A stretch of DNA of 64,000 bases, from NCBI GenBank assembly GCA_035441325.1, contig DAOROA010000010.1:1-64000 (forward strand), given 5' to 3'. The translations under genes and the position numbers were made by a program. Positions 8,366 to 17,476 of this stretch are shown one piece after another. The notes under the pieces were generated by a model. The model was not told the origin of the DNA. It made no database searches and worked only from the letters and a program-made list of their open reading frames with translations. The stretch is from Competibacter_A sp002352125. GTDB lineage: Bacteria > Pseudomonadota > Gammaproteobacteria > Competibacterales > Competibacteraceae. Within the stretch, counting starts at the first letter, position 1, and each line of letters begins with the position of its first letter.

Positions 8366-9646
8366 TTAGCGTGGCAGATGATCGCGGCTGGTCGCTAGCA
8401 CGAACGCCTGGCCAGGTCGCAAGTCGTAAGAAAACGGTCGCGGAATGTATTCCAAGGCATACTCGGGAGAAACGTCCGCAAGCGGTGCACCCGCCTGAAT
8501 GTAGGTGCTCAAGTTCTCGGCATAGAAATACTGGTGATTCCAAGGATCCTTGTTGAGGATAATCAGCGCTTCTTCGTGGGTCTTGGCCGAGGCTTTCCAC
8601 ATGACCAAGACGTTCGGGTTTTGATAGGGCAGTACGTTGGTTGGGCACTCTTCCTGAAAGATCTTGTACTGGCGCTTGACGGCGTTGACGCGGGCGATGA
8701 AGTCGCACAAATCAACGTTTGGCTGCTCCCAATCGCTCGGTCGGGTATTGACGACGTGCAAGCGCCGACGGAAACCGTACTCGAAACCGACCGGGATCAT
8801 CACGCCGGCCGAGAACAGCGCGGAAAACAAATAGCGCTGCTTCATCGCCGCCACGTTGCCGTTAACTTCCTGGAACAGTCGCTCGGTATCGTGGCTTTCG
8901 GGGAAACTGATCGAAGGAGCGATTTCGCGCACCAAGTGATACTGCTCCATCAACCACGCGCCATGAAAATCCCACCACTTGGAACTGTTGAACACGTAAT
9001 CGAAACCGGCCTGGGCAGTTTGCTTGGTCTGGTCGGCGGTGCAACCGAGCGTTTCGGCTGTGAAAACCGTGTCGGGATATTTTTGGCGAATCTCGTGAAT
9101 CAATCGGTTCCATAGGTGACCGGGAATCTGGTAGGCCGCGTCGCAGCGGAAACCTTTGAACCCCAATTGCAATAAATACTCGACGATCTTGTAAAAATAA
9201 CGATAAAGTCCTTCGGGATCGGAGGTATGCTGGTGGTTGAAACGGGCCAAGTCGCCCCACACTACCTTGTGGCCGTCTTCCATGCAGAACGGATGAGCGA
9301 TGTTGCCGTTTTCCTGGACGAACCATTCGCGATGCTGGCGCGTCAAATCGGAATCGAAAGCGCAGTGGTTGATCACCAAGTCCACCATCACTTTGAGACC
9401 GAGCTTGTCGGCTGTAGCGAGCGCCGTTTGGAGTTGTTGCTCGGGAGAGAGTTTGGAATTCGGATCGGTCAACAGCGGATTGAGCTGGAAATAATCGGCG
9501 ATGGAGTACAAGCTACCCGAACTTCCCGGTTTCTGGACCGGGTTCACGAAGAGCCAGTCGAACCCCATGTCGGCGGCTCGTTCGAAGTGTGGCTCCCAGT
9601 TCCCGCAAGGTCCGGCCAGCAAGGGAAAAAGATTGTAGATCAGCAT
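8366..9646 (-). CDS. GH13 alpha-amylase-family protein
   Basis: Predicted cytoplasmic alpha-glucan enzyme with a GH13 barrel, 426 residues. The catalytic triad can be placed: nucleophile Asp in GFRCDAAYQIP, acid/base Glu in FTAETLGC, third Asp in PESHDTERLF. VDLVINHCAFDS is conserved region I. The ATG at 9646 has GGGGAG five bases upstream; a reading 20 codons longer lacks such a site. No secretion signal, and shorter than most secreted amylases. It precedes glgA on the same strand. Whether it hydrolyses, debranches or transfers is not evident. Confidence 0.9.
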   Translation of the reverse strand: MLIYNLFPLLAGPCGNWEPHFERAADMGFDWLFVNPVQKPGSSGSLYSIADYFQLNPLLTDPNSKLSPEQQLQTALATADKLGLKVMVDLVINHCAFDSDLTRQHREWFVQENGNIAHPFCMEDGHKVVWGDLARFNHQHTSDPEGLYRYFYKIVEYLLQLGFKGFRCDAAYQIPGHLWNRLIHEIRQKYPDTVFTAETLGCTADQTKQTAQAGFDYVFNSSKWWDFHGAWLMEQYHLVREIAPSISFPESHDTERLFQEVNGNVAAMKQRYLFSALFSAGVMIPVGFEYGFRRRLHVVNTRPSDWEQPNVDLCDFIARVNAVKRQYKIFQEECPTNVLPYQNPNVLVMWKASAKTHEEALIILNKDPWNHQYFYAENLSTYIQAGAPLADVSPEYALEYIPRPFSYDLRPGQAFVLATSRDHLPR

Positions 9647-9876
9647 AGCGACTCCCCTGAGTTCTTCGTTCTGGTTCCCGAAACGCGACAAAACGCGCCC
9701 GAGCAAGATCGCGCCCGTTCAAGCGCAGAACATAATTTAAAAATCGTATCACGAAACCTTGGCGCCAGCAGCTCGTATGTAGCTGGAACACACCGGCCAA
9801 CCAAGAAACGGCGCGAACGCAGCTCGACGGATTGCGCCCGGCCGCTTTCCGCCAACTGGCTCTTCGGCTGCGGCCA
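9647..9876. other. Intergenic stretch upstream of the GH13 gene
   Basis: This 230-base gap has an AT-rich patch near 9728-9750 that could hold the promoter of the GH13-glgA-GH57 genes. I could not assign -35 and -10 boxes convincingly. No RNA gene or repeat is visible. Confidence 0.3.
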
Positions 9877-10155
9877 TCACAAATCGATGGCGAACCAAGC
9901 CGCTCGCTGCGGGATGTCATCCGCAACGGGTGGTGATGGCGCGACGGCCATCGCCGGCGCTACCGCGGTATCCACGGAAGTCGTTGGCGATACTGCAAGG
10001 CAAACATCGAGAAATTCGCGGATAGCATCGATGCACTTGCCGCACTCGATGCCCACCCCGAAACGCGCGCTCACGTCTCCGACGGTACGGTCGCCCTGCT
10101 CGACTGCCTGCCGGATTTGCTGGTCGGAAACCGCTTTACAGATACATAAATACAT
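9877..10155 (-). CDS. Bacterioferritin-associated ferredoxin-like [2Fe-2S] protein
   Basis: Small protein (92 residues) starting MYLCICK and carrying the BFD-type cysteine set: CxC at residues 4-6 and CxxC (CGKC) about 33 residues later, which bind a [2Fe-2S] cluster. In studied bacteria Bfd reduces bacterioferritin to release iron. The fold occupies about the first 60 residues; the Ala/Pro/Val-rich C-terminal tail is an extension beyond the usual family length. The ATG at 10155 has GGGGGAG eight bases upstream. No bacterioferritin gene is nearby. Confidence 0.87.
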   Translation of the reverse strand: MYLCICKAVSDQQIRQAVEQGDRTVGDVSARFGVGIECGKCIDAIREFLDVCLAVSPTTSVDTAVAPAMAVAPSPPVADDIPQRAAWFAIDL

Positions 10156-10494
10156 CGATTGAACTCCCCCGATCCGAGTCCTGATCACTCGGTTTGCGAC
10201 ATGCAATACAAAGACTACCCGCGAGCGGTTTGGTTGCGGCTCTTGCTACGAGTTCGACGAAATCGGACACTGATAGCTTGGAGTTAGGAGCATACCAGCA
10301 TCATCCGAACGCAAGCGGAGCAAATCGCTCGAATCCGCTGGCCAAATCCGAGCCACGCCGACGAAACCACCGAGGGCAAGCTGGCCGCTTGCAGCACGCA
10401 ATACCGACCACGCGGCTTCGGTTGTCGATTGCAGCGATGTGGACACTAAACCATCGGTTCGCCAACCGCGAACCCACAACACCAAAACTGGCCG
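10156..10494. other. Divergent intergenic region
   Basis: 339 bases between the BFD gene (leftward) and the first polysaccharide gene (rightward). Promoters for both must lie here or further out, but no near-consensus box stands out. I see no tRNA, repeat or short gene with a good ribosome site. Confidence 0.3.
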
Positions 10495-11202
10495 ATGACT
10501 CATCTTGACCACCCGATCGCTCTCATCCCCGCTTACAACGAAGAAGCCACGGTCGGCATCATCGTCGGCCAAATCCGTCAAACGTGGGGCTGTCCGGTTG
10601 TGGTCATCGACGACTGCAGCACCGATGCCACCGCCCGGATCGCTCGCATGGCCGGCGCTATCGTTTTGCCCTTAGCCCTGCAACTTGGCGCCTGGGGCGC
10701 GATCCAAACCGGCCTGCGTTATGCCCTGCGCCAAGGTTACCGGACCGCCATCACGCTCGATGCCGATGGCCAGCACAAACCGGATCGCATCGGCGAACTG
10801 TTGGAACCGCTCGTCGCCAATCGAGCCGATGTTGCCATCGGCGCTTTTCCCGAACGAGCCAGCCGCGCTCGCAGGATCGCCTGGCTCTATTTCCGGTGGC
10901 TTACCGGCCTGAAACTGGAAGACATCACTTCTGGCTTTCGAGCCTACAATCACGCCGCGATGGTGGTGCTCGCCACCCAAGAAGCCAGCCTGCTGGACTA
11001 TCAGGACGTCGGCGTGCTCCTGATCCTCCGCCGCAAAGGGCTAAGAATCACCGAGGTACCGGTACCGATGCAACCGCGGGCCCAAGGCGCTTCGCGCGTG
11101 TTCCGCTCCTGGTGGGCGGTAGGACAATACATGTTGCAAACTAGCGTGCTCTGCCTTGCGCGGGTCGGTAACAGCCGCCCGTCACCCGCACTCGACGATT
11201 GA
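10495..11202 (+). CDS. Family 2 glycosyltransferase, dolichol-phosphate-mannose-synthase-like
   Basis: GT-A enzyme of 235 residues, probably making a lipid-linked sugar or adding one to a lipid carrier at the inner membrane. IALIPAYNEEATV is the donor-binding start, VVVIDDCSTDAT follows, and the metal-binding motif is DADGQHKPD near residue 90. No membrane helices, like the short DPM1-type synthases. It begins a three-gene set with a DUF2304 protein 12 bases downstream and a GT4 gene, a pairing often seen in polysaccharide loci. The sugar is unknown. Confidence 0.9.
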   Translation: MTHLDHPIALIPAYNEEATVGIIVGQIRQTWGCPVVVIDDCSTDATARIARMAGAIVLPLALQLGAWGAIQTGLRYALRQGYRTAITLDADGQHKPDRIGELLEPLVANRADVAIGAFPERASRARRIAWLYFRWLTGLKLEDITSGFRAYNHAAMVVLATQEASLLDYQDVGVLLILRRKGLRITEVPVPMQPRAQGASRVFRSWWAVGQYMLQTSVLCLARVGNSRPSPALDD

Positions 11203-11214
11203 GAAGCCGGATCC

Positions 11215-11625
11215 ATGATCACGTATCAAATCACTTCGACGGTGATCGGCGTCGTTCTTGCCGCCATCATCTTATTGTTGGTCCGACGCGATCACCTGCA
11301 CGGCCCCTATGCGATCTGGTGGATCGGAGCCGCCGCGACCGTCGGAATATTGGGGTTCTTTCCAAGATTCTTCGACTACTTGGCCGGCCATCTGGGGGTT
11401 CGATATCCGCCGATTCTAGCTATCGTGCTGGGATTGGGATTGCTGCTGATCAAGATCCTGACCATGGATCTAGAACGCTCCCGGCAGGAACGGCTGATTC
11501 GTCGCCTGACGCAACGGTTGGCAATGCTGGAAGCGCGCGGACCGCTGCCGGAGGCAGAGCGGACGGAAGAAATCGCAGCGGGCAAAGAAAGCGGCGACCG
11601 CAAACCCAACCCTACCGGGCAATAG
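11215..11625 (+). CDS. DUF2304-type small membrane protein
   Basis: Protein of 136 residues with three likely membrane helices (around residues 6-23, 32-50 and 63-82), then a charged, coiled-coil-like tail rich in Arg and Glu. Pattern and position directly behind a DPM1-like glycosyltransferase match DUF2304, a family repeatedly linked to GT2 enzymes and of unknown biochemical role. It could anchor or partner the preceding soluble glycosyltransferase. Family assignment rests on topology, length and context. Confidence 0.7.
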   Translation: MITYQITSTVIGVVLAAIILLLVRRDHLHGPYAIWWIGAAATVGILGFFPRFFDYLAGHLGVRYPPILAIVLGLGLLLIKILTMDLERSRQERLIRRLTQRLAMLEARGPLPEAERTEEIAAGKESGDRKPNPTGQ

Positions 11626-11627
11626 CG

Positions 11628-12791
11628 ATGCGCGTCCTGCACGTCGGCAAATATTATCCGCCGTTCGCCGGGGGCATGGAGCATTTTTTGGCCGATCTGC
11701 TACCAGCGCTTCAAACGCAAGGCGTCGCCGCAGCAGCCTTGGTGCACGACGAACAGCGCGGCCGGCATGGACCGTGGCCGGCGCCATCCGATCCCTTACC
11801 CATTTACCGCGCCCCCTGTCACGGCCAGTTGCTCTATGCTCCGCTCAGTCCAGCATTTCCGTTCTGGCTCAATCGGGCGATTCGCGAATTTCGACCCGAT
11901 TTGCTCCACTTACACTTGCCCAACACCTCGGCGTTTTGGGGGCTGGCCATTCCCAGCGCCCGCCGTTTACCGTGGATCGTGCAGTGGCAATCCGATGTCG
12001 TGACATCCACGATTGACCGCCGGCTGGCGCTAGCCTATCGCTTATACCGGCCGCTGGAGCAACGGCTATTGGCCGCCAGCAGGGCGGTGATCGCCACCTC
12101 GCCGCCTTATCTGGACGCCAGCCTCGCCTTGAAGCCGTGGCGCGACCGTTGTCACGTCATCCCCCTCGGATTCGATCCGAACCGGTTTCCCGATCCCGAT
12201 CCGGCGGCGCTGGCACGGGCGGCGGCGGCATGGGGCGAAACCGCCTTCCGGATACTGGCGATCGGTCGGCTGACTTACTACAAAGGTCACGAAGTGCTGA
12301 TCCGTGCCGCCGCCAAACTGTCGGCCAGCCGCATCCTCATCGTCGGAACCGGCGACCGGCGAGAACGGTTAGCGGAACTGATCCGGTCGATGGAACTCGA
12401 TGACCGGGTCATTTTGTCCGGTTTCCAGCCCGAGGCCGATCTCGATGCTCTGCTGGCGAGTTGCGACGTGCTCTGCCTGCCATCGCTGGAGCGCACCGAA
12501 GCCTTCGGTTTAGTGTTGCTGGAAGCGATGCGCTTCGGCAAACCGGTGGTAGTCAGCGACATTCCCGGTTCTGGTACCGGCTGGGTCGTGCGACAAGCCA
12601 ACCACGGTTTGTTGACACCACCCGGCGATCCTGCAGCACTCGCCAAAGCGCTGCGCGAACTGCAACACAACCCTCTCCAGCGGCAAACGCTCGGCCGGTC
12701 CGGCGCGGCGGCGCTGCAAGACCGGTTCGGTATCGGGTCGGTCGCGGCCGCCGTGGCCGATTTATACCGGCGGGTACTCGCCGCCGGTTGA
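11628..12791 (+). CDS. Family 4 glycosyltransferase
   Basis: GT-B retaining glycosyltransferase of 387 residues. It starts MRVLHVGKYYPPFAGGMEHFL, the usual acceptor-domain opening, and has the donor-domain signature SLERTEAFGLVLLEAMRFGKPVV with the EX7E glutamates. I start it at the ATG at 11628, two bases after the DUF2304 stop; an upstream extension in the same frame overlaps that gene and shows no family features. Its 3' end overlaps the convergent membrane-protein gene by 30 bases. Confidence 0.93.
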   Translation: MRVLHVGKYYPPFAGGMEHFLADLLPALQTQGVAAAALVHDEQRGRHGPWPAPSDPLPIYRAPCHGQLLYAPLSPAFPFWLNRAIREFRPDLLHLHLPNTSAFWGLAIPSARRLPWIVQWQSDVVTSTIDRRLALAYRLYRPLEQRLLAASRAVIATSPPYLDASLALKPWRDRCHVIPLGFDPNRFPDPDPAALARAAAAWGETAFRILAIGRLTYYKGHEVLIRAAAKLSASRILIVGTGDRRERLAELIRSMELDDRVILSGFQPEADLDALLASCDVLCLPSLERTEAFGLVLLEAMRFGKPVVVSDIPGSGTGWVVRQANHGLLTPPGDPAALAKALRELQHNPLQRQTLGRSGAAALQDRFGIGSVAAAVADLYRRVLAAG

Positions 12792-14255
12792 GGGACCGGC
12801 TTCGCTGGGCGAATACCGGTTTTGCCGGCCGTTCTCGCAGGATGGATGCGATGGCACGAATACCATCATCACCCAGAAGAGCAACGCGGGAACAAAATGC
12901 AGGAATACCCGGTTGATGCTGGTGTACTGCTCAGCCCAACGTTGGGCGTCGGTCAAAAAGAACAACACGAACAACATCAGCAAGCAAGAGCCAACGAAAA
13001 CGGCCGCAGCGCTTCGCCAACGCGCCTTCGGCAAACCGGGTACCGCCACCGCGACCGCCACCAGCGCCAGATACCAAAACAAATGCCAGTTGGCCAGCAC
13101 GAAGAAATTCTTCAGCACCGGTCCCCACGTACCGCGGTAACCTAAATTAAACCGCCCTAGATAAGGCACTTCGATCAAATCCGGCCGCAGCCGGAACCAT
13201 CCCCATCCTGGCAGGTTAAAGGTCACGCCACCCACCGACCACCAAACGATTCCCAGTACTACCGCTATTCCGGCCATCAGCCACAACGACCATCCGCGCA
13301 GCCAGACGACCAGCAACGCGGGAACGAACATCGACAGCCAGACCGCGCCCTCCAGCTTGATCAGCGGACACGCCAGGGCCAACAACAACGCCAAAATGCC
13401 TTGTCGACGATCACCGTTTCGCAACCATTGAAAAAACGCGATGGCGGCCAACCCAAAGACCAAAGCCATCCACAGATCGGCATAACCGGCCAGGGCAACA
13501 TGGGTATTCAAGATCGGCAGCGACAACGACAACCACGTAAAAACCAGCGCCGTCAAGGACGCAGCGCCCCACAGCCGCGCCTGCCCGTAAAAACCAAATC
13601 CCAGCGCTAGCGCCGCTCCGAACCACGGCAGGTTGGCGGCGGTTTCGTTCCAGGCGCCGAAGGCCAGCGTCGGCCACAACGCCAGCAACGGCACCGTGGC
13701 TGGATAGGTCCAAGCCTCAATGGCGTAAACCGATCCGCTCGCGTCGGCCAACCAGCGACGAGGATCGACGAACGGCACCCACTCCCGCAATTCCGACCAA
13801 ACCCTTGGGCGGACGGTCCAAGTCGTCCACGCGTCCCACGGATATAGCGGCCGCCACCAGATTTCCTGCGCCAATCCCGCCAGCCGCCAGCCAAGCCAAG
13901 CCAACAACAACGCAAACAGCGCGCGCTGCCAAAACGGCTGCTCGCACCAACTTCGTTCCAGGCGGTTCGCGGATAAATCGAGGCGATCGACGCGACGCGC
14001 TTGCCGCCACGCCAACCACCCGCCCATCAACGCCAACGCCGCCAGCACCGACAACGGACCGATAACGCTTGGCCGAAATCCCAGCGCTGCCTGGAGGCGA
14101 AGTAACAGAGAAGCCGCTAGCGATCCCAGCAAGTAGCCATAGCCCAGCGCCAGCGGCCAAACGCCAGCCGAAGCGTCACGCCAAACTCCGCGTACCCATA
14201 AAGCGCCGGTCAGCCACGGCAAGGCTAGCGCCAATCCTACGAGCCACCACGCCAT
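12762..14255 (-). CDS. Polytopic inner-membrane protein of the polysaccharide locus
   Basis: 497 residues with about a dozen hydrophobic segments, many Trp and Leu, and a large loop around residues 130-190 (RPLYPWDAWTTWTVRPRVW). The overall look resembles GT39/GT83-like lipid-linked sugar transferases (GT-C fold), but I cannot fix a family; no clear catalytic DD/DE motif in the first loop was pinned down. It lies six bases after another membrane-protein gene and could be a glycan transferase or polymerase-like component. The last residues overlap the convergent GT4 gene. Confidence 0.8.
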   Translation of the reverse strand: MAWWLVGLALALPWLTGALWVRGVWRDASAGVWPLALGYGYLLGSLAASLLLRLQAALGFRPSVIGPLSVLAALALMGGWLAWRQARRVDRLDLSANRLERSWCEQPFWQRALFALLLAWLGWRLAGLAQEIWWRPLYPWDAWTTWTVRPRVWSELREWVPFVDPRRWLADASGSVYAIEAWTYPATVPLLALWPTLAFGAWNETAANLPWFGAALALGFGFYGQARLWGAASLTALVFTWLSLSLPILNTHVALAGYADLWMALVFGLAAIAFFQWLRNGDRRQGILALLLALACPLIKLEGAVWLSMFVPALLVVWLRGWSLWLMAGIAVVLGIVWWSVGGVTFNLPGWGWFRLRPDLIEVPYLGRFNLGYRGTWGPVLKNFFVLANWHLFWYLALVAVAVAVPGLPKARWRSAAAVFVGSCLLMLFVLFFLTDAQRWAEQYTSINRVFLHFVPALLFWVMMVFVPSHPSCENGRQNRYSPSEAGPSTGGEYPPV

Positions 14256-14261
14256 CGCCCC

Positions 14262-15458
14262 TTACCCTCCCAGAACTCGAAGCAATACACCCCGAGCCGA
14301 CGCATGGAGCATTTCTGCGGGCAACTGACCTTTCGTCCACTCCAGCATTTTGCGTTCGTGGTCGTAGCGCACTCCGGCTAGAGGCGACAAAATCAGGACG
14401 TAATCACCTTCGCGCGCCGCGTTGGCCGTCGGCGGTTGAGAAAATCCCATAAAACCGTTATGCGGCAGCAAATGATAGCGAGCGCGACCGGCCCAATAGC
14501 CGCCGGGATCGGAACTGACGACGAACAACCGGCACGGCCGTTCGGGCAACCGTCGGCGAACTTCTAGCAAGAAGCGATACAAGTCGCCATCCAAATCCGC
14601 CAGCCGCCGCTCGTCTCCTTCTTTTCCTGCGAAGCGAGCCTCGGTCTGCGCTAGCCGCCTGCTCAAATCCCATTCCCAACGCAAGTCCAGCGCCAGCCAA
14701 CCCACCAAGAACAGGGCAACATATGGCCACCGTTGCTCGACAGCACGGCGCGACGATCCAAACGCCGCATACAGCGAAACGCTGAAACCAATCCAGAGCG
14801 CCACGACCAGCACCGGCGGAAACAGCGCGTTCGGCGGCGCACCGGCCGCATAATTGATAGAACGCTGGTTCCAATCTTCGAACGTCGTCCATTCATCGAC
14901 CGCCCAGCCCAGCAGTTCGGTGACGGTGGGTACCAGCGGTTGCAATTCCAGGCGGCGGATAACCAACGGCTGCCGCAGCGAGCCACTCAGGGCCAAGCCC
15001 ACGACGGCGATCCGATCCTGCCAGCGCGGCTCCGCCCCCAGATCCAGCGCCCCTCCTTCCGGTCCCACCGACGGCAATACCAGTTCTTGCACAGTGCCCG
15101 GCTCAGCGAACGTGGTCCAGATCAGCCGCAATTCTTGGCCTGGATCTAACCCATCCACCTGCCAGAACAAGCGGCGATATAACGCCGCCCGAGCCATCCG
15201 GCTCGATCCTCGCACTATCGTCAACTCCTGCGGACCCGGTTGACGGACTTCTAGGCCAGCCGGCGTTTTTTCGCCTTGGCCGCTGACCAGTTGTAGATCG
15301 TTCCCGGTCAACACCACCGGAGACGCCACGCTCGGCAATCCCCCAGCACGATAAAACAAGATCAAAATCAGCACGGTCACCACGGCGCCGCCCACCGCCG
15401 CTAGCACAATCCCACTTATCGACCGCAGCCCATCTTTCGCATGCCACGACTCCCTCAT
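14262..15458 (-). CDS. Membrane protein of unknown function with a periplasmic-type domain
   Basis: 398 residues from the ATG at 15458, which overlaps the upstream epimerase stop as ATGA, so the two are probably translationally coupled. One membrane helix near residues 16-36 is followed by a beta-rich soluble stretch (to about residue 200), then two hydrophobic segments (VLVVALWIGFSVSLYAAFG and VALFLVGWLALDL), and a soluble C-terminus with RRRLPERPCRLFVVSSDPG. I do not recognise the family. Its place between an epimerase and a polytopic protein suggests a polysaccharide-assembly role. Confidence 0.75.
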   Translation of the reverse strand: MRESWHAKDGLRSISGIVLAAVGGAVVTVLILILFYRAGGLPSVASPVVLTGNDLQLVSGQGEKTPAGLEVRQPGPQELTIVRGSSRMARAALYRRLFWQVDGLDPGQELRLIWTTFAEPGTVQELVLPSVGPEGGALDLGAEPRWQDRIAVVGLALSGSLRQPLVIRRLELQPLVPTVTELLGWAVDEWTTFEDWNQRSINYAAGAPPNALFPPVLVVALWIGFSVSLYAAFGSSRRAVEQRWPYVALFLVGWLALDLRWEWDLSRRLAQTEARFAGKEGDERRLADLDGDLYRFLLEVRRRLPERPCRLFVVSSDPGGYWAGRARYHLLPHNGFMGFSQPPTANAAREGDYVLILSPLAGVRYDHERKMLEWTKGQLPAEMLHASARGVLLRVLGG

Positions 15459-16462
15459 TCGCGTAATCCTTGCAGCTCGATTTTGCAATAGCGATCCAGC
15501 GTCCAAGCAGGCTTGTATCCCAATTCGGCGCTAATTCGCCTGGAATCGTAGCAAGCCCAGCCCAGCAATTTATCCAGCGTTGCCCGAACCTTTCGATGGC
15601 GCCGGCCCGCCAGCATCAACGCGCTATCCATCAACTTGGCCACGCCGTACAGAACGTTCGCTGGTACGGTCCAGCGCGGCACCGAAAGACCGTATGCCCG
15701 ACGGGCGGTAACGTACAGCTCTCGCCCCGAGTAGGGCCGGCCATCGGTCACGAAATAGGTCTTGCCAGCGGCGGCACGGTTAGCGGCCAGCATTACCGCC
15801 AGCACTACATCGTCCACATGAACCAACGAGCGACGGTTACCCGTTTCGGGCAGAGGCGGAAACCAACCGCGCTGCGCGGCTTTGATCAGCCGCGCTAGAT
15901 TCGCTTTCATGCCGGGTCCATAGACTAACGCCAGCCGTAGATTGACCGCGTGCATTCCCCGCTCGCGCCCCATCGCCAAGACTCGCTCTTCGGCGGCACG
16001 CTTGGCTCGACCATAAGGCGTCTCGGGCGGCGCATCCCAGTTTTCGTTGACGCAGCGTGATCCGGGGTCACCCACCGCTTTGACGGTGCTGAGAAAAACG
16101 AATCTCCCGACTCCGGCAGCCACCGCCGCATCGAGTAGCCGAAAAGTTCCCTCCGCATTCACCGCCCAGTGCCGGGCAGCGAAGTCTGGAGTATCCGCCG
16201 CGTCGGCGTGAGCGAAGCCAGCGGCATGGACGACTGTGTCGATACCGCCACAAGCCCGCATCAGGCTGACGTTAGCCGCAAGATCGCCATCCACAATCTC
16301 CACGTCAGACCAATCAGTCGGTATCGTGCTGCCCGGCCGTACCAAAATCCGCAATCGCGCGCCGCGCTCCCGCAACGCGGCGACCAACCGGCGGCCGATG
16401 AAACCGGTCGCGCCGGTCACCAACACGGAACGCCCCGCATAAGAACTCTCTCCGTCGTCCAT
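15455..16462 (-). CDS. NAD-dependent epimerase/dehydratase (extended SDR)
   Basis: 335-residue extended short-chain dehydrogenase likely acting on a nucleotide sugar. GATGFIGRRL near residue 17 is the NAD-binding TGxxGxxG type, Asp in VDGDLA follows, and the active-site YxxxK is in TPYGRAKRAAEE. C-terminal features (DGRPYSGRELY) resemble UDP-glucose 4-epimerase-like or NAD(P)H-sterol-type family members. The substrate is not identifiable. The gene precedes two membrane-protein genes and follows a GNAT gene by 22 bases. Confidence 0.88.
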   Translation of the reverse strand: MDDGESSYAGRSVLVTGATGFIGRRLVAALRERGARLRILVRPGSTIPTDWSDVEIVDGDLAANVSLMRACGGIDTVVHAAGFAHADAADTPDFAARHWAVNAEGTFRLLDAAVAAGVGRFVFLSTVKAVGDPGSRCVNENWDAPPETPYGRAKRAAEERVLAMGRERGMHAVNLRLALVYGPGMKANLARLIKAAQRGWFPPLPETGNRRSLVHVDDVVLAVMLAANRAAAGKTYFVTDGRPYSGRELYVTARRAYGLSVPRWTVPANVLYGVAKLMDSALMLAGRRHRKVRATLDKLLGWACYDSRRISAELGYKPAWTLDRYCKIELQGLRE

Positions 16463-16484
16463 TCGCCACCCGAACCTGGCACCT

Positions 16485-17429
16485 TCAGAAAATATCCAAG
16501 TCGCCCATCGTGTAATACAGTTCGTCTCGAACGTCGGCAGTCGGGATTTGTAGCCCCCAGACCATGTTCGTCACCACCACTTCGGTCGACTCCACCCGTT
16601 TGCCAGCCGCTTCGCGCCAGCCGCCCGGCAACCAGATATCCACTTCGCCGACACCTTCCGAAGCCGCGATCCGATCCAGCGCCGCCAGCGCCAATCGCAA
16701 CCAGCGACGAGGCGCCAGCAAATCGACGATCAACAATCGCTCGTGATCGGACCGCACTACCGCCCAACCGAACAGTCGCGTGCCCCAATACAGACCCAGC
16801 AACCGGTAAGCATGGAAAGGGTTCGCGGCATAACGCCAGCGCAGATAGTCGCCGTCGCGGATCAGCGCCAACCGGAAGCCGGGCGCCAGCCGCATCCACA
16901 AGCCATTCAGCCGCGCATCGTTCCAATCCAGCGCGCGGACGCCGAGCAACGGCAGCAAATTACGACGCGCTGGCCGATGAACGACGCGCGCCCGTTCCAC
17001 TTCTCCGTACACTCGCGTGCGTTCGCCGAGCCGGTACGGCCGCTGGCCCGGAAAGCCGTAGGCGAAGGCGTCCGGCCAACGTTCGGCCACACCACCCAGC
17101 AACCCGCGAACCAGCCGAGCAAACAGATTCCGGTCGCCCAATCCACCACGCGCATCCGGATGGACCATTACGTCGCAAATCTGGAAAAAAGGAAGTGGCC
17201 GGCCTCGTCGCCAACCGCGTAATGGAATTGCGCCAGCGTGCCCGGCCAGCCGTCCCGAAGCGTCAAACGCCAATCGCAGCGGTGGTATCGAACCATCGGC
17301 CACGTATTTCCACCGCCACTGATTCTCGGTCAGCCGCTTGCCGAACACTTGGTCGAACAAGCCGACAATCGCTTGTTCGTCGCCGGGTCGATAATCCCGG
17401 ATATGGTAATCTTCGTTTTTTATTTTCAT
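16485..17429 (-). CDS. GNAT-family N-acyltransferase of a polysaccharide locus
   Basis: About 314 residues from the ATG at 17429 (an ATG at 17456 is an alternative; neither has a strong ribosome site). The N-terminal half opens with YHIRDYRPGDEQAIVGLF, typical of GNAT folds, and has VMVHPDARGGLGDRNLF matching the acetyl-CoA loop R/QxxGxG/A. A second GNAT-like half follows, ending YYTMGDLDIF, an ending I associate with exopolysaccharide-cluster acyltransferases. It probably acylates an amino sugar or lipid-linked intermediate. It diverges from the PIG-L gene. Confidence 0.8.
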   Translation of the reverse strand: MKIKNEDYHIRDYRPGDEQAIVGLFDQVFGKRLTENQWRWKYVADGSIPPLRLAFDASGRLAGHAGAIPLRGWRRGRPLPFFQICDVMVHPDARGGLGDRNLFARLVRGLLGGVAERWPDAFAYGFPGQRPYRLGERTRVYGEVERARVVHRPARRNLLPLLGVRALDWNDARLNGLWMRLAPGFRLALIRDGDYLRWRYAANPFHAYRLLGLYWGTRLFGWAVVRSDHERLLIVDLLAPRRWLRLALAALDRIAASEGVGEVDIWLPGGWREAAGKRVESTEVVVTNMVWGLQIPTADVRDELYYTMGDLDIF

Positions 17430-17476
17430 GCCCGGTTGGCCCGTGCCATGACGCATGGTTACGCCGGTAAGCTGGA

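Noticed and set aside
11199..11627. N-terminal extension of the GT4 gene upstream of 11628
   Set aside because: It overlaps the DUF2304 gene in another frame and lacks family features; the conserved GT4 start is at the ATG at 11628.
16169..17470. A 433-codon open frame on the plus strand opposite the epimerase and GNAT genes
   Set aside because: Arg/Pro/Ala-rich composition without any family motif; it mirrors two well-supported minus-strand genes and is a by-product of high GC codon use.
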